64,000 nucleotides of DNA from Isochrysis galbana (taxonomy: Eukaryota; Haptophyta; Isochrysidales; Isochrysidaceae). Position numbers and translations under genes: made by a program. Where the stretch lies: NCBI GenBank assembly GCA_018136815.1, contig CM030939.1, positions 310,001 to 374,000 on the forward strand, given 5' to 3'. Below are positions 21,259-32,569 of the stretch, piece by piece; the first letter of the stretch is position 1, and the number at the start of each line of letters is the position of its first letter. Below the pieces are notes generated by a model. It worked only from the letters and a program-made list of their open reading frames with translations, had not been told where the DNA came from and did not search any database.

Positions 21259-22825
21259 TCAGTTGCACACAGGTGCTGCGACCGCAGCCTCTGCGCCACC
21301 AAGCTCACGCATCGCCTCACGAGAGGTGCAGCCGACGAGGCAGCCTTTTGGCCACGTCGGGTCGTTGCTAGGGAGAGGCGCCAGCTCACCATATGACCAC
21401 TGGCACTCCTGGGTCTCGAAGTTGGGGATGACGCGAAGCGGTAGTCCTGTGAGTGAGGGACATGGACGCCATCGGCTATTCGAGGCAAGGATCTCAGTGG
21501 AGGAAGGAGAGCGCTCGCACTGGGCATGTATATGCCGCTCCTGCGAAGCGGCATAAATGCGCCGATGCCGAGCAAGACAACCGTGATCTATCCACGAAGA
21601 GGCGGATGCGCTACCGGACGAAGGCTAGGGGCATGATTGCGGGACGTTGAACCAGCCCCGAGCCCGGCACGTACCAAGCTCATCAAAGAGTTGTTGCGCA
21701 GGCAGCTTGCAAGAGTTTAAGCACATCCCCTTGCAGTTGCTCTCCTGTAGGAACTTGCATTTTGTCACAACCAGTCCTCCAAGGCCTCCATCCGATCGAA
21801 GGTTGACCTTGGAGGGGCCCACCTGCGAAGCGGTACGGTTCCAAGCTCAGTGCACATGCGACCGCAGCTGCAAAAAGATGCGCAAGGAGTCAACAAGCGC
21901 ATGCGAGGCAACGGCATGCGCGACGCACCAGGAAGCCAAAGGCGTAGGGCGCGACAAGCGAGGTGAGGAGCGGCGCGTAGGGCGCGGGACCAAACTGCTT
22001 GCCAGGCACGAATGTCTTGTCGAGCCCGGCAGGCAGCCGCGTGGCGACTGCCTGCACACCATCGACAAGCCACCGAGGGTCTCCCCGCTCGGTAGACGGC
22101 ACAATCCAGCCCATGAAGATGCGATAGAAGGGCGGCAGCACGGGCGTCATAAGCGTGCGGAGCGTGCGTATCAATACGTCTTGCTGACGCTCGGGCGTAC
22201 ACCCCTCCTTTGAGAGCATGAACTCGCGCATCTCCTCGATGAGCCCTACGATGCCCGTTATGTCCCTTTTGCGGCCGACACCCGCCTCAGCCGCATAGAT
22301 GTCGCGCGTCACACGGAGCAGCGCGCCCTCAAGAAGATTCTCGCTCATCTGGACGGGCGGTAGCTCGCAATCAGGGACCAGCTCTCCCTCCTTCACTGTT
22401 GGCGGTGTGCGCATAGCAACCTCGGCATCCCACTCTCGGATGGACACATCTTGCAGGTTGGGCAGCTCCTCTCGCGGAATCCTCAAGAAGGAGACGGTCT
22501 GCAGATAGGCCTGCCTATCGTCGCGGAGCATCTGCGCAAGAAGTGTCTTACGCCGCACACGCCGCGCCGCATCGCACGCCCGCTCGCCCATTGGGGCCTC
22601 ATCAGCAACAGGTGACGCCTCAATCGCATCCGTTAGCTGAGCGAGAGAGAGAGCGTTAGGCTCGAGCTGAGCGAGGGCTACGAGGAGTGCGAGGGGTTGA
22701 TCGTTTGAGGAAAGGCGTGAGAGAAGTGCCTGCTCTGATGCGCACAACTGCGCCCCGCCCGCGCGGCCCAGAGAGACCGCCGCAGAGCCCACGCCGAGGG
22801 AGAGTCCTCCCGCCACAACCACCAT
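21259..22825 (-). CDS. D27-like carotenoid isomerase (DUF4033), plastid
   Basis: Exons on the minus strand are 22825-21929, 21822-21675 and 21446-21259. Intron phases are 0 and 1, and the protein is 410 residues. Splicing joins FGFL to VGPSKVN. The C-terminal half then carries the DUF4033 cysteine signature: CKFLQESNCKGMCLNSCKLP, LGLPLRVIPNFETQECQWSYG, and a last KGCLVGC. DWARF27 family enzymes are plastid iron proteins that isomerise beta-carotene at C9 for strigolactone-type products. Algal members are often of unknown product. The N-terminus MVVVAGGLSLGVGSAAVS is hydrophobic, consistent with a bipartite signal for a complex plastid. The substrate in this organism is inference. In-frame ATGs upstream exist but add a proline run. 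Confidence 0.88.
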
Positions 22826-23340
22826 ATCCGCGCGCCAGAGGGAAGAGGCGCGGAGGGGGGGGGGCGGGGGGGGGGGGAGATTTTGCCGAGGACAGACATA
22901 AAAATAGAATGGGGATGGGAGAATCGAATGTCTCTCGTGAAGTCTCCCCCCCACCGCCCCCCCAGCCCCCCAGCCCCCTCAGCCCCGAGAGGGGTCGATA
23001 GTGGAGTTCACGTGGTTCGTCTCAGGGGTGTTGAGGAAGAGTGTGTTGGTGTTGAGGAGAATGGAGCCCCTGCCGAACTCGCGGGCCTTGGCCTTGTTGC
23101 TGGTTGCATGCGTGTCTCTCTTTGACTTTGAGCATTGGCATTGTGAGGATCTCGCGCGCGCCTTGACTGAAATCTGAAATCGCGTGTCAATTCGTCAATT
23201 CACAGGCATGTGGATGCGGCATGGGGGTGTCAGCTTGTCGGCTTGCGTGAAGACCCGCCTAGCCAGTTTGTTTGAAACCACCAGTTTCAAGTTTCAACGT
23301 TTCAACCTCTCCTTCGTCAAGATCAAGATATGCTAACTGC
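22826..23340. other. D27 gene 5' flank
   Basis: A C/G-homopolymer stretch at 22855-22880 and a CCCCCAGCC-rich tract near 22950-22985 lie directly upstream of the D27 start. I see no gene. Confidence 0.4.
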
Positions 23341-23512
23341 TAGTTGCTAGTTGGCGTCGCGCACAGCAATATTCTTGTCCGCTTTGCTCCTCTCTCCTCT
23401 CTAGCTCTAGCTCTGCACGCATGGCTAGTTGCTAGTTGGCGTCGCGCACAGCAATATTCTTGTCCGCTTTGCTCCTCTCTCCTCTCTAGCTCTAGCTCTG
23501 CACGCATGCACG
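23341..23512. repeat. 85-bp direct tandem duplication
   Basis: The unit beginning TAGTTGCTAGTTGGCGTCGC occurs at 23341 and again at 23426, essentially identical over 85 bases. It ends in GCTCTGCACGCATG. Confidence 0.9.
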
Positions 23513-24550
23513 CATAGTCCACTGCGATGCTAGGTAGGGGGAACAAGCCCTTGCACCTTCAAGAATTTTTTTTAGGGGGAACAAGCCCTTGTCGCCAGTC
23601 GCCAGCGCCCGCCCGCTCTCGCCGATGTGCTCTCAACAATACGCTGCCGGGCGGATGTCTGTGTCTGCGAGTCGCGCGCCTGTACTGCGTATTGCCTACC
23701 GCCACCGCCCCCCTTGGGCCTACTTCTACTCTGAGGCTTGGGCTTGGGTTGGGCTATGGGGGCCATGGGAAGTTGGGTGACCGTTCCACGAAATGGGCGT
23801 CGTACCGAAGCGGCAGCGGCAGCCTCTAGCATTAACTGGTTAAGTAAAAGCAATAGAGCAAGCAGTAGAGAAGAGTCACGATCGCGATTCGCACTCGCGA
23901 CTCGTCGCACATTTACTCTATTTCACTATGCACAGTATATGCGCACATGGCCATGGATCGCATCCCTGGTTGCGAAGCACAAGATGGCAATAGGCAACGA
24001 TGACGATGCAACGCGAGGTATCCCCACCGGCCATCATGCCGTTTTAGCAACCTCGCCACCGGGTGGATGATAGCCACTCGACGGCCGACGTCCGGCGGAG
24101 AGCGCAGGTTGGGTGTGCCGTTTCCGAGATCCTGCCTAGTCACTTCAGGCACGGGCGCCTCTTCTACGGAGCGACCCGCAAGCCTCCTGCAGCGCAACGC
24201 GCGAGGCGCAGGATATGAGCCTAGGTACACGTGTAGCACGGGCATTCTACAGTGCGGTTGCGTGGTGTGATGGAGCTCTCACAGTCGTTGCTGGAGGGCG
24301 CGCCGTCCAAGGGCGGGGCATGTCGGGTGCTAGCAGCCCAACGCCCCATGCCCACACGGATCATCGCCCTGGAATGCACCACAATGTCCGCTCCATGGAC
24401 CACCGCCGAAGCGGCGTCAGAATCTTGGCCTTCTACATCTCCCGTCGAGGCAGAAGGGGCCGTTTGGCCACGCCTTGTCTGGCGTCCGCCTTGTGCTTGC
24501 CAAGGCGCAAGCCATGAGTCAAAGTCCCGCGCCCTGTGGACGCCGAACAC
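23513..24550. other. Spacer between D27 and RBM39-like genes
   Basis: A short direct repeat GGGGGAACAAGCCCTTG occurs at about 23538 and 23576. Frames are open but of shadow type, and I see no recognisable gene. Confidence 0.4.
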
Positions 24551-26510
24551 CTAGGCCGCTTTAATCTTATTCTTCTTGTCATACATGGCCTCCTCCACAA
24601 ATTCGCAGATGATCCGATTCTTGGCGAAGAAGCGGCCGTGCATCGTGGCCTTGACGCGTGCGGCTTCCTAAGGCGGATGGCAAGCAGAGGGGTCCCGTCG
24701 CTCACGAGGCACGCATGCGGCAGAGGGACAATCGATGTCAGGCGCGAGCGCCGACGGCCTCACTTGGTGCGTGAGGAGCTTGCAGTAGACAAAGCCGTTG
24801 GACCACTTGTCGGCAGCGCAATGGATGACCGTCCCCATCTTGGAAACTTCGGAACGCACCTGCGGGGGGCACGCGGCGGGCTCTGATCAGAAGCGTACCT
24901 TCGTGAAGGCAGGCTGGGCGCAGATGGCGCCCCCGTTCCGCCAAGTGGTGCATGCACGTGCGCTTTGAGGTCCCTGGCTAGCACGCACATCCTCAGCTAT
25001 CTCCCTGAAAAAGTTTGGGTTCGACTGAGCCTCGTCTGAAAGGCGGTCGAACATGTTCTTCAGTACAACACAGCGAGACGTGCTGGTCTCTTGGCCGATG
25101 GTCGCTGCGACCCTGGACGCCTGCCGCACCTCACCAGGCATCATCACGCCCGACTTCTCGGCGAGGCGTGCCATCATCTGCAGAATCAGACATGGCCAAG
25201 GATTGGGTGTGGTTTGCAAGCGAAAGTGCGTCACGCGGCGCGACAGACGCGCACCACATTGTGCTATCGGCCGTACGGTGCCCGCAAGCTCACACCTGTG
25301 CTCTTTGCGCCGCCGTGACCTTGGAGCCTCCAGAGCCCTCATCAAGTGAGTCGAGCTTCTCGATGGACGAGTCGTGGCTTCCCCGCCCTCCGCCAACGCC
25401 GAGTCCAGCGGCACCCTGCGACCCCGCCGATGCATCCTGCCCGGAGAGGGACACCCGGATGGGCCGTCCTGAGGGAACGGGTGGGTGGGTTGAGCCATGG
25501 TGCGCTGAGCAGGCCGAGGGGCGGTACATGGACATGGCTGGCCCGCATTGCTAAGGCACCAGCGCACGACGCACCAGCGAGATTGAAGCCGTCCATCTGT
25601 GCCATGCACTTTTGCCCGTCCGCTGCAAGTGCGTAGTGCAAGAAGGCATATCCCTTGCTCTCGCCACCCGTGGCACGGTGCACATCGACGCGGTCAAGCT
25701 GACCAAAAGGTCCAAACACACCACGCAGCTGATCCTCACTTAGGTTCGGGTGGAGGTTGCCAACATAGAGCTTCATCCCCTGGTCCATGGCGGCACCGAA
25801 AGCGGCGGCCGACGCGAGCCCGGCCGCCTTGATCTGCGCTGCGCTTGCGCCTGCTGCCGCGAGCCTGTTCTTCTCCGCCAGGCTCGACTGTACCACCACC
25901 GGCATCCCATGTACACTTGAGCCATCTAACGTCAACGCCTTGGCCACACCCTCTGCCGAGTCCATCTCGACGTAGCCGACTCCGAGGCACTTGCCGGATT
26001 TTTCGTCGACAATCAGCCGCACATCGTTCACGCGGCCTGCGGTAGAGAACAGCGTAAAGATCTCGAATTCTTCGGTGCGCGGATGGAGCTGCCGCACCTG
26101 CTCGAGGAGGGGTATGAGCGCGGTGGAGGGGGGGGGGGGGGGAAGGGAGGGAAGAGGGGCACGCTGGCACTGCTGATGGTTAGCACTTTCTGGGAGACTT
26201 GCATGCTGGAATGATGAGGTTGTTGAATGGCACGAGAGCGTTCGATCACAAAGGAAGGGCCTAACTACAGGCAGAACAGAGCGTTTGCAGCAGAGATGGA
26301 GAGAAGAAGCGTGCTGCACACCATCAGCGTGAGCTCATCCTTTGCGGCGAGCTCAGCGAGCTCATCCGGCCGGTCGTAGTAGCGGTCGCGTTTCCGTTTG
26401 CGCGCGGGCGCATCCTCTGCCGAGCTGCTCGCGCCCACCGCAGGCGGCGGCGGCGGCGGCAGAGCCGGCGGCGGAGGAGGAGGGCCTCGTCGCGCCGGCG
26501 GGGAGGACAT
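24551..26510 (-). CDS. RBM39/CAPER-like splicing factor
   Basis: Six exons on the minus strand are 26510-26322, 26097-25575, 25468-25296, 25177-24989, 24859-24764 and 24667-24551 (428 residues). The head is proline-rich and then basic (KRKRDRYYD). RRM1 has RNP-like GKCLGVGYVEM. RRM2 has KLYVGNL and SKGYAFLHY, ending NLAGRPIRVSL across a phase-1 intron. The C-terminal U2AF-homology domain reads CVVLKNMFD, EIAEDVRSEVSKMG, NGFVYCK and GRFFAKNRIICEFV. This is the order in RBM39, a nuclear spliceosome-associated protein that contacts U2AF and SF3B1. The head is shorter than in animals and lacks a long RS stretch. Every splice junction restores a conserved domain, which supports the model strongly. 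Confidence 0.92.
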
Positions 26511-26998
26511 GGGCCTCGCCTCACCCACCACCGGGAGGGGGGGGGGGGGGGGGGGGGCGGGAGGGGGGGAAGAAGGGGGAGCGAGGGATGAGGAGCGAGA
26601 GGCGAGAGAGAGAGAAAAATCAATTCTGGGGGGGCCCATGAGGAGCAGAAGGAGGTTTTCTTGTTGTTGTTGTTGCCGTCAGCTCCAGACTCAAGAGACT
26701 CGATGAATCGATGAACTTCTAGGGCCTGACAAGAGACAAGAGCGGCCGGCAACTTTGCGAGCAACTGTGGGGTGTTTGAGCGTGCGAGCAACTCACTAGC
26801 AACTTCAGGGGCCACAGGCAACATTGTGTCAGAGCAAGGCTGCTCTCACTCTTGACTCTTGGCTCTTGGCTCTTGGAGACTTGGAGATTGCCTGCGAGGG
26901 CGCGCCGGCAGCTAGCTGTTACGGATGCCCCTCCGCCCTCTCCTGTGTTTACTTTCTAAGTCCTGTGAGATCTTCTCTCTTCTCTCTCTCTTCACCTC
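26511..26998. other. RBM39-like gene 5' flank
   Basis: A G-run at 26538-26562 and a GTTGTTGTTG run at 26663-26675 are present. The rest, up to the hairpin-start element, is mixed DNA. I see no gene. Confidence 0.45.
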
Positions 26999-27510
26999 AA
27001 CTAAGTTTATACTTGGTTGCCCCATGGGGGGGCACGAGCCCACGAGCCCCCCCCTCTCTCCACTCCTCCCCTGCCATGGGGGAGGAACCACTCATGCTCC
27101 TGGCACGCCTGATGGCTTGCCAGGAGCCCACTGCCCTGCTGACCCACTCTCTCACTGGCAGGCTTGCCTGCCTCGCGCGTCCTGGCCTGTCGTGGCCAGC
27201 CCATCGCTCCAACCCCCCCTCCCCCCCTGTTCGACAGGCAGACAGGTGCAGATTGGGGACCCCTGAGGCACAGGAGCGCCAGCGAGGGAGAGGCAGGGGA
27301 GGCCAGGGCCCAGCCCCAGCCTCCTCTGCCCCCTGAGCTAGCCTCCAGGGGCCTCCAGGGGTCGCCAGGGGCAGCTGCAGGCCTGTCGCAGGCGCGCCAT
27401 CGCGCGTGCCTGCAGGAGAGGGGAGAGAGAGCGCGGAGAAGGGGGTGGGCGGAGCGAGAGCTCCGCTCACCGGAAAATAGGTAAGTCCCGCACCTGTTTA
27501 CAGGATAAGT
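26999..27510 (+). mobile_element. Hairpin-start retroposon family, copy 1
   Basis: It begins with the hairpin AACTAAGT-TTAT-ACTTGGTT (26999-27018) and a second hairpin of G-run, CACGAG and C-run. It contains the family core CCAGGGCCCAGCCCCAGCC and ends near a GGTAAGTCCCGCACCTGTTT block that recurs in copy 5. It has no credible ORF. The GGTAAG would be a good splice donor. Confidence 0.6.
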
Positions 27511-27939
27511 CGGGACCGAGGCCGCCGCCAGCCCGGTAGGCGTAGGAGGAAGGGGGGAACGGATCGCCGGGGGGGGGCGCGGGCCACCGACCATATCTAA
27601 GCCCTTTTCCCCTATCCCCCTAGTAGTGCACGGGGGAGTCGCCTGATGGCGGGGGGGAAAGGGCCGGCGGATTGGGGGTGTAGAAAGTTTCGTCCTACGT
27701 GAGCAGTAGAAAGTAGAGGCTGCACGGTCGCGTGTGCGGTGAGACTATTAAGAAATTAATTAATTAATTAATCTCTCTTCCCCTCTCTTTTCCCCTCCTC
27801 ACGCGCTCACCCTGTTTACGTTATTGTTCTACGTGTTACTGTGAGTGTGCGTGTGATAGTGGTGTTTGGGGTTTGTATAGAGAATTTTATCCGGTTCTGT
27901 TCTGGAGAGAGCGCGAGCGATGGCGTCGCTCTCCCTCCT

Positions 27940-28060
27940 CATGGCCTCTTGTATGCCCCGTCAGGCGTCAGGCTGCTATCAGGTTCTGTATATCAGGTTA
28001 TCAGGCCTACTAGACCTGACAACCTGATATCAGGTATCAGGCTGATATTACGATATTACT
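27940..28060. repeat. TATCAGG-word repeat, homologue of 48215-48300
   Basis: The segment GGCTGCTATCAGGTTCTG followed by AGGCCTACTAGACCTG and palindromic CTGATATCAG words aligns with 48225-48300. There the TATCAGG words are replaced by AATAGG words. Confidence 0.55.
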
Positions 28061-28196
28061 GCTACTAACTTTAGAATAAAATAAAATCCAAAAAAAAGTA
28101 ACGGGGGGGCACGTGCTCATCGCCCCAAACCCCGAGCGAGCGAGCGACGAGCGAGCGAGCGGCCGCCATGCCTCTCACTATAATTAATACTATATA

Positions 28197-28580
28197 ATGA
28201 TGATGAGGAGCTGGAGCTCGAGCTGCAGGAGGGTGCAGTCACACCGTGGGGCAGGCAGCCCATAGATGAGCTGCTGGGCTCTTCCCTTGAGTGGTCGACC
28301 ATCGAGGAGATGGATGGCCGTGCGAAAAGCGTGCGGGCCAAGGCATGTCTGTTCTGCGGCCACAAGTACAAGTACGTGGGGGGACCCATGAACATTCGGC
28401 AACACTTGGACAAGCTTCTGCCAAACCGGAACCGGAACGTTCGTGCGTGTCGGCCACATGCGGCGTGGATTGAGAGGCACGCGGCTGTCGTTGCGGAGCT
28501 TCGGCTACGCTCGCGGCAGTTGGCCAAGAAGGCAAAGATTGAAGACGAGCGCGAGTACGCTGCCAAGCAGAAAGAAGGTG
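28197..28580 (+). CDS. BED/C2H2-like zinc-finger ORF, partial
   Basis: An open frame runs through an acidic stretch (DDEELELELQEG), then CLFCGHKYKYVGGPMNIRQH and NRNVRACRP, then a charged helix (RQLAKKAKIEDEREY). The C-x2-C...H...C arrangement resembles BED-type fingers of transposases or transposase-derived proteins. The first in-frame ATG is at 28310; upstream there is no start, so an earlier exon or loss of the 5' end is likely. A GT donor (AAG|GTGGAG) at about 28577 may end the exon. Confidence 0.4.
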
Positions 28581-29139
28581 GAGAGCACCCAATGCCTCTA
28601 TTTTCCAACATGTTGACACACTGTTCGTCTTCACCCTCACCCCACTCTTGTGGCCCACAAGTACAAGTACCTACAACTCAGTGCCCTGCCTTGCTTGGGC
28701 CCTCTTTCAACACTTCACTCCCTCTCCCTCTCCCACTCCCTCTTCCAACTACAACCAACCCAAGAAGCACAAACCCCTTCGCCCTCTGTTTCATTCAAGC
28801 ACCAAAAATTTTGACTCAAGACAAGAGGGAGGACATGTCTTGAGGCGGCGTCGCTGCCCATGCCTAGTGCAAGGGTATAGCGCCCCCACTCAGACATCTC
28901 CTTCCCCATAGGTCACAGCTCCTCTCTGAGGAGTTGCTCCTCACCCTCCCATTAGGCCCCCTTGCCTGCGAGACCAAAACAGGATCCTGGCGTGGGGGGC
29001 TGTCCGAGTGTGGAGGGAGGGGCGCTCTGGCTAGCCTCATCTAGGATCTTGTTACTCCCAGTTCCAGCAGTAGGAGTACAGTACCGCAGTACCGCCTGCT
29101 TCCTGCTTCCTGCTTTCCGTTTGGAGCGGTTTGACCGGA

Positions 29140-29225
29140 GAAGAGGATCCAACGGGTGTCCCCCGCCCCCCCCCGGGTACGACGCCCCCGCCCCCCCCCC
29201 CGCCCCCCCCCGCCCCCCCCCCCCG
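29140..29225. repeat. Poly-C tract region
   Basis: CCCCCGCCCCCC-type homopolymer runs lie upstream of the AP2 gene. The sequence length here may be unreliable in any assembly. Confidence 0.7.
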
Positions 29226-29624
29226 CGCCCCCCTTCCCTCCCCTTTCGCTCGAATACAACGAGGGGGGCCATGCGCCTGGCGCCCCCCTCATCTCTTCTC
29301 TCTCCCGCCCGCTCACAGAATACTCGGGGGGGGGCGGCCGCCACCCTCTCTTGCTCAGCGTTCTCTTCCTCCCTCGCCCTCACACCTTGGTCGGATCTGA
29401 TACTATCGACCCCATTTCTTCTGATTCCTTCAGTCCGCCCTCTCCTTCTCCTCTCCTCTCATCTTCACTGGCGCACGCTGGTGGGCCGAGAGCCATACCC
29501 ACTTGAAGAGAGGGAAGGACAGAGAGAGAGTCAGAAGGAGCGAGGCGGCAGGAAGTCTTCCCCCGCCCCTCCGCCCCTCCTCCGGGCCCTTCCCCATCCC
29601 AGTACCCTCTTTCCCCACCAGCAA

Positions 29625-30296
29625 ATGTCGGAGAAAGACGAGGAGACTCCTGTGGCTCTCGCCACCGTCGACAGCGCTCCATCTCCACAGTCGCAGCAGG
29701 CTGCCCAGCTGGAAGTAGAGGCCCAGCTGGAGGTGGAGGCCCAGCCGTATGTGGAGGCCCAATCGGAGGAGAAATCGCTAGTGCCGGTGTTGGAGACGCT
29801 CGAAACCTCCGTCCAGCCCATCTCGATGAAGCCAGACAAGGACGCCACGCTCGAGATGATCCGCAGCCGCTCGTCCGCTTCAGGGTTCAAAGGGGTGAAG
29901 AAGCACCACAAGGGGGGGTATCAGGCGCGCGTCAAACGAGATGGAAAGAAGGTGCACCTTGGCACCTTCTCCTCCGCCGAGGAAGCAGCGATGGCCTACG
30001 CCGCCTCCGCGGAGGGCATGAAAGCAATGGCTAAGGCAGCCAACACTCTGCCTGCACTTAGCGCGGAAGAGGCACAGCGACAGGCCGTCGCCGAGGGCCT
30101 CACGCTGCTTCGCGCATCAAATAACAAGACCGGCTTCAAGGGTGTGTACAAGATATGGTCCAAATTCCAGGCACGAGTCGTCCGCGAGGGGAAAGTCGTT
30201 ATCCTTGGCTCCTTTTACTCCCCGGAGGAGGCGGCTTTGTGCTACGCTCGTGCGCCCGAAGGCCAGGCCGCAGCGATCAAAGTCTCACGAGCTTGA
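29625..30296 (+). CDS. Two-domain AP2-type DNA-binding protein
   Basis: This single exon encodes 223 residues from the ATG (MSEKDEETPV). An acidic head with LEVEAQ repeats (residues about 25-45) precedes two AP2 domains. The first has SGFKGVKKHHKGGYQARVK and LGTFSSAEEAAMAYA. The second has TGFKGVYKIWSKFQARVVRE and LGSFYSPEEAALCYA. The G-F-K-G-V start, three-strand sheet with R-V-R/K, and AA-x-AYA helix are typical of AP2 domains of algae and oomycetes. A nuclear transcription-factor role is inferred. A CAG acceptor just before the ATG suggests a 5' UTR intron. Confidence 0.85.
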   Translation: MSEKDEETPVALATVDSAPSPQSQQAAQLEVEAQLEVEAQPYVEAQSEEKSLVPVLETLETSVQPISMKPDKDATLEMIRSRSSASGFKGVKKHHKGGYQARVKRDGKKVHLGTFSSAEEAAMAYAASAEGMKAMAKAANTLPALSAEEAQRQAVAEGLTLLRASNNKTGFKGVYKIWSKFQARVVREGKVVILGSFYSPEEAALCYARAPEGQAAAIKVSRA

Positions 30297-30739
30297 GAGC
30301 GACCAGCGCCAGTTGCATAGTGATACCTATTGGCTTTGTGAGACGAGAGTAGGTGATTTGGAGCGAGCAACTGTACTCTGTCTGATTGCGTGTGGCTCTG
30401 GCGAGGCAGGCTTTGCGGGCTCCGATTGTGTTGTCTTGAGTTGGAGGTGGGCACGGCCCTGCCCTCCCGCTCACATTTTGAGCGCTGGTGGTAATGTCGC
30501 CCGCAAAGGGGCAACCCGGCCCTGACCCTGGCATCGGTGCAGGTGAGATCACTCCCTCTATGTGCGAGGAAGCTAGGAGTTGCGGTGCTTTGCACGGGAA
30601 GTCCGAGTTGCAACCTGATCGCAAATGGCGTAGACATTTTATTTGTGCTTTGATGTGGTATTGTCAATACATGATACATGAAGTTGAGGGGTGAGCAGTT
30701 TTCGAGCTGTGCTTCCTCTCTGCAACAAGAAGACTACCG

Positions 30740-30886
30740 GGCGTGCGCGATGGCGGCCGCCTGTCCCATTCACGATTCATGCGGGACGCGGGAGTAGTTT
30801 CCAGTCCCGCCCCCCTCTGTGTGGAGATGAACTGGGACTGACCAAAGGAACCGGGTGAGGTTCCTGAGACTCCATCCTTGGTAACC
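30740..30886 (+). ncRNA. Candidate structured RNA, copy 1
   Basis: The stem AGGAACC (30846-30852) pairs with GGTTCCT (30859-30865). It is preceded by GTGGAGATG and followed by GAGACTCC. A second copy at 43280-43500 keeps the pairing with changed bases. The function is unknown and it could be part of a repeat. Confidence 0.3.
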
Positions 30887-31140
30887 AACTGAGCTTATAC
30901 TTAGTTCGCCCATGGGAGGGCACGCGCCCCCTCTCTCCACTCCTCCCCTGCCATGGGGGAGGAACCACCCACTCTCCTCTCACCTGGCACGCCTGACGCC
31001 TGATGGCTTGCTGGGAGCACACAGCCCTGCTGAATCATTCCTCTCCCCACAGGTCCGCCTGATTCGCCCGCCCTGGCCCGTCGTGGCCAACCCATCTCTC
31101 TAACCAGCCCCTCCTCCCCCTGGCCCCCCCTGATCTAGCC
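30887..31140 (+). mobile_element. Hairpin-start retroposon family, copy 2
   Basis: It starts with AACTGAGC-TTAT-ACTTAGTT (30887-30906), then CATGGGAGGGCACGCG. It follows copy 1 through GGAGGAACCAC, CTTGCTGGGAGC and CCTGGCCCGTCGTGGCCA. It is shorter than copy 1. Confidence 0.55.
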
Positions 31141-31573
31141 AGCTCCAGTCTCCAGTCTCCAGTCGACTAGCAGGGGCGCGGGGCGCCAAGGTGTCGTTCC
31201 GTCAATTGTGGGACATCAGTCGAATTGAGCTATCAAATGTCCATAGGCATTTATACAACAACATTCACACGTGACCCTAGTGTCGACGTTTAACATCTAA
31301 GGCGCGCGCTTTCAAGGGTTGGTCTATTTTTGGTAGCAGTCGCAGAAGGAGTACCTCTTGAACAAGGAGCGAGGAGAGGGGGAGGAAGAGGAAGAGAACA
31401 TGGGTGTGCATTTCTGCGTTGAGCGAGCAGGTATGTGCCAGCCTCACCCCAATGCAATCCCCGCGTAGTATACGGAGCCACGTGAGCGCTCACCAACCAT
31501 GCTTCGTGCGTGCGCACGTAGGTGCATGAGGAGTCAGTGAGGGAAGAGGAAGAGGGGGAAGAGGGAAGAGTCC

Positions 31574-32569
31574 ATGGAGGAGGTGGAAGCAGAGGCGTCG
31601 GTAGAACGAGAGCCGCCTCTTCCGGCTGCACACGAGCGCGCGCGTAAACTCAGGAAGAACCCCCTCCCCCAAGGTGTGCGCTCATTGCAGCGATCCGGGG
31701 AGCGAAAGCGCAAAGTGAAAAGGGTAGGTGCGGCGCAAAGAAAGGCTCAGGGAGAATCCAAACGAATGCCTCGAGCGTTGCGCCGCCCGCGATGACGTGC
31801 TTTCTTGTCGAGCATGTAAGCAAGAAGTGTCTTTGGTATACTCTAACATGACTGCTCACATTAGCTCTAGAAAGCACCGCGCCAACGTGGCTGCGCACGG
31901 CCGCCGCATATTGAGCTTCAAGTGCCCGAGGACCCCGAATTGACCACAGCTATAGCTATGTTGGGGCAAGCTGAGCTGTGGGAGGAAGACCCTCTGCCTA
32001 GCATCCGGTCCAGCCCAACCCCAAGTGCCGCAAGCGAGCCAAAATTGCCGGCTGAGGCCGCGTTTTTCGCTCTCCGGAGCCCCGCCTACAGAGGCTACGC
32101 TACAGCCACTGTTCCACTCCAGGCTCCCGTCACGTCACGGTCCGAGAACACCATCAAGATCGGTCGCGGCGAAGCTGGAGCTACTAAGGCGGAGGTCAAG
32201 GAGCTCCATGAAATGGTGCATGAGCTCCATTCATCTCTTCTCAAGGCCCAGGAGCGTGAGCTAGCCCTCCGTGACGAGCTCTCCCAAGCTTTTCAGGGTC
32301 TGCGAGGCGATATGCTCGACCTACTATCCAAACGAGTTATGAACGAGGGAAACGGAACCGCCTCAAGCCCTCAGCCGCAGGTTTCGAGCCAAGTTTACCC
32401 GCCTTCGACCTACCGAAAACCCAACGAGCCAATCCCTACGCCAAATCCGCTACCAACCGCCACCCCTAAACCTCAGCCTTCGCCAGGTGGTTTGGCAAGC
32501 CTCGCTCGTTTCCGTTATGGTGCGATTCCCGTTCCAGACGAGATCGCCGACAGATCGCTCTTTGTTTGA
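31574..32569 (+). pseudogene. hAT-type zinc-finger gene, frameshifted
   Basis: Three overlapping frames cover one apparent gene. An acidic/basic head starts at 31574. A finger with CRACKQEVSLVYSNMTAH followed by SRKH (31728-31900) has the C-x2-C-x12-H-x4-H spacing seen at the N-terminus of hAT-like transposase relatives. A third frame (31922-32569) carries a coiled coil (EVKELHEMVHELHSSLLKAQ), a Pro-rich stretch and ends PVPDEIADRSLFV. The frame changes near 31725 and 31910 have no obvious introns. The transposase catalytic core is missing. Confidence 0.45.

Noticed and set aside
24887..25609. 240-residue minus-strand ORF as a separate gene
   Set aside because: It reads through introns of the RBM39-like gene. 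Only the part after MMARLAEKSG is an exon.
27007..27594. ORFs inside the hairpin-start retroposon copies
   Set aside because: The open frames are not conserved between copies, which argues against coding.
28962..29624. Extension of the AP2 protein upstream of its ATG
   Set aside because: The frame is open only because of C-runs and pyrimidine-rich sequence. A splice acceptor sits just before the ATG.
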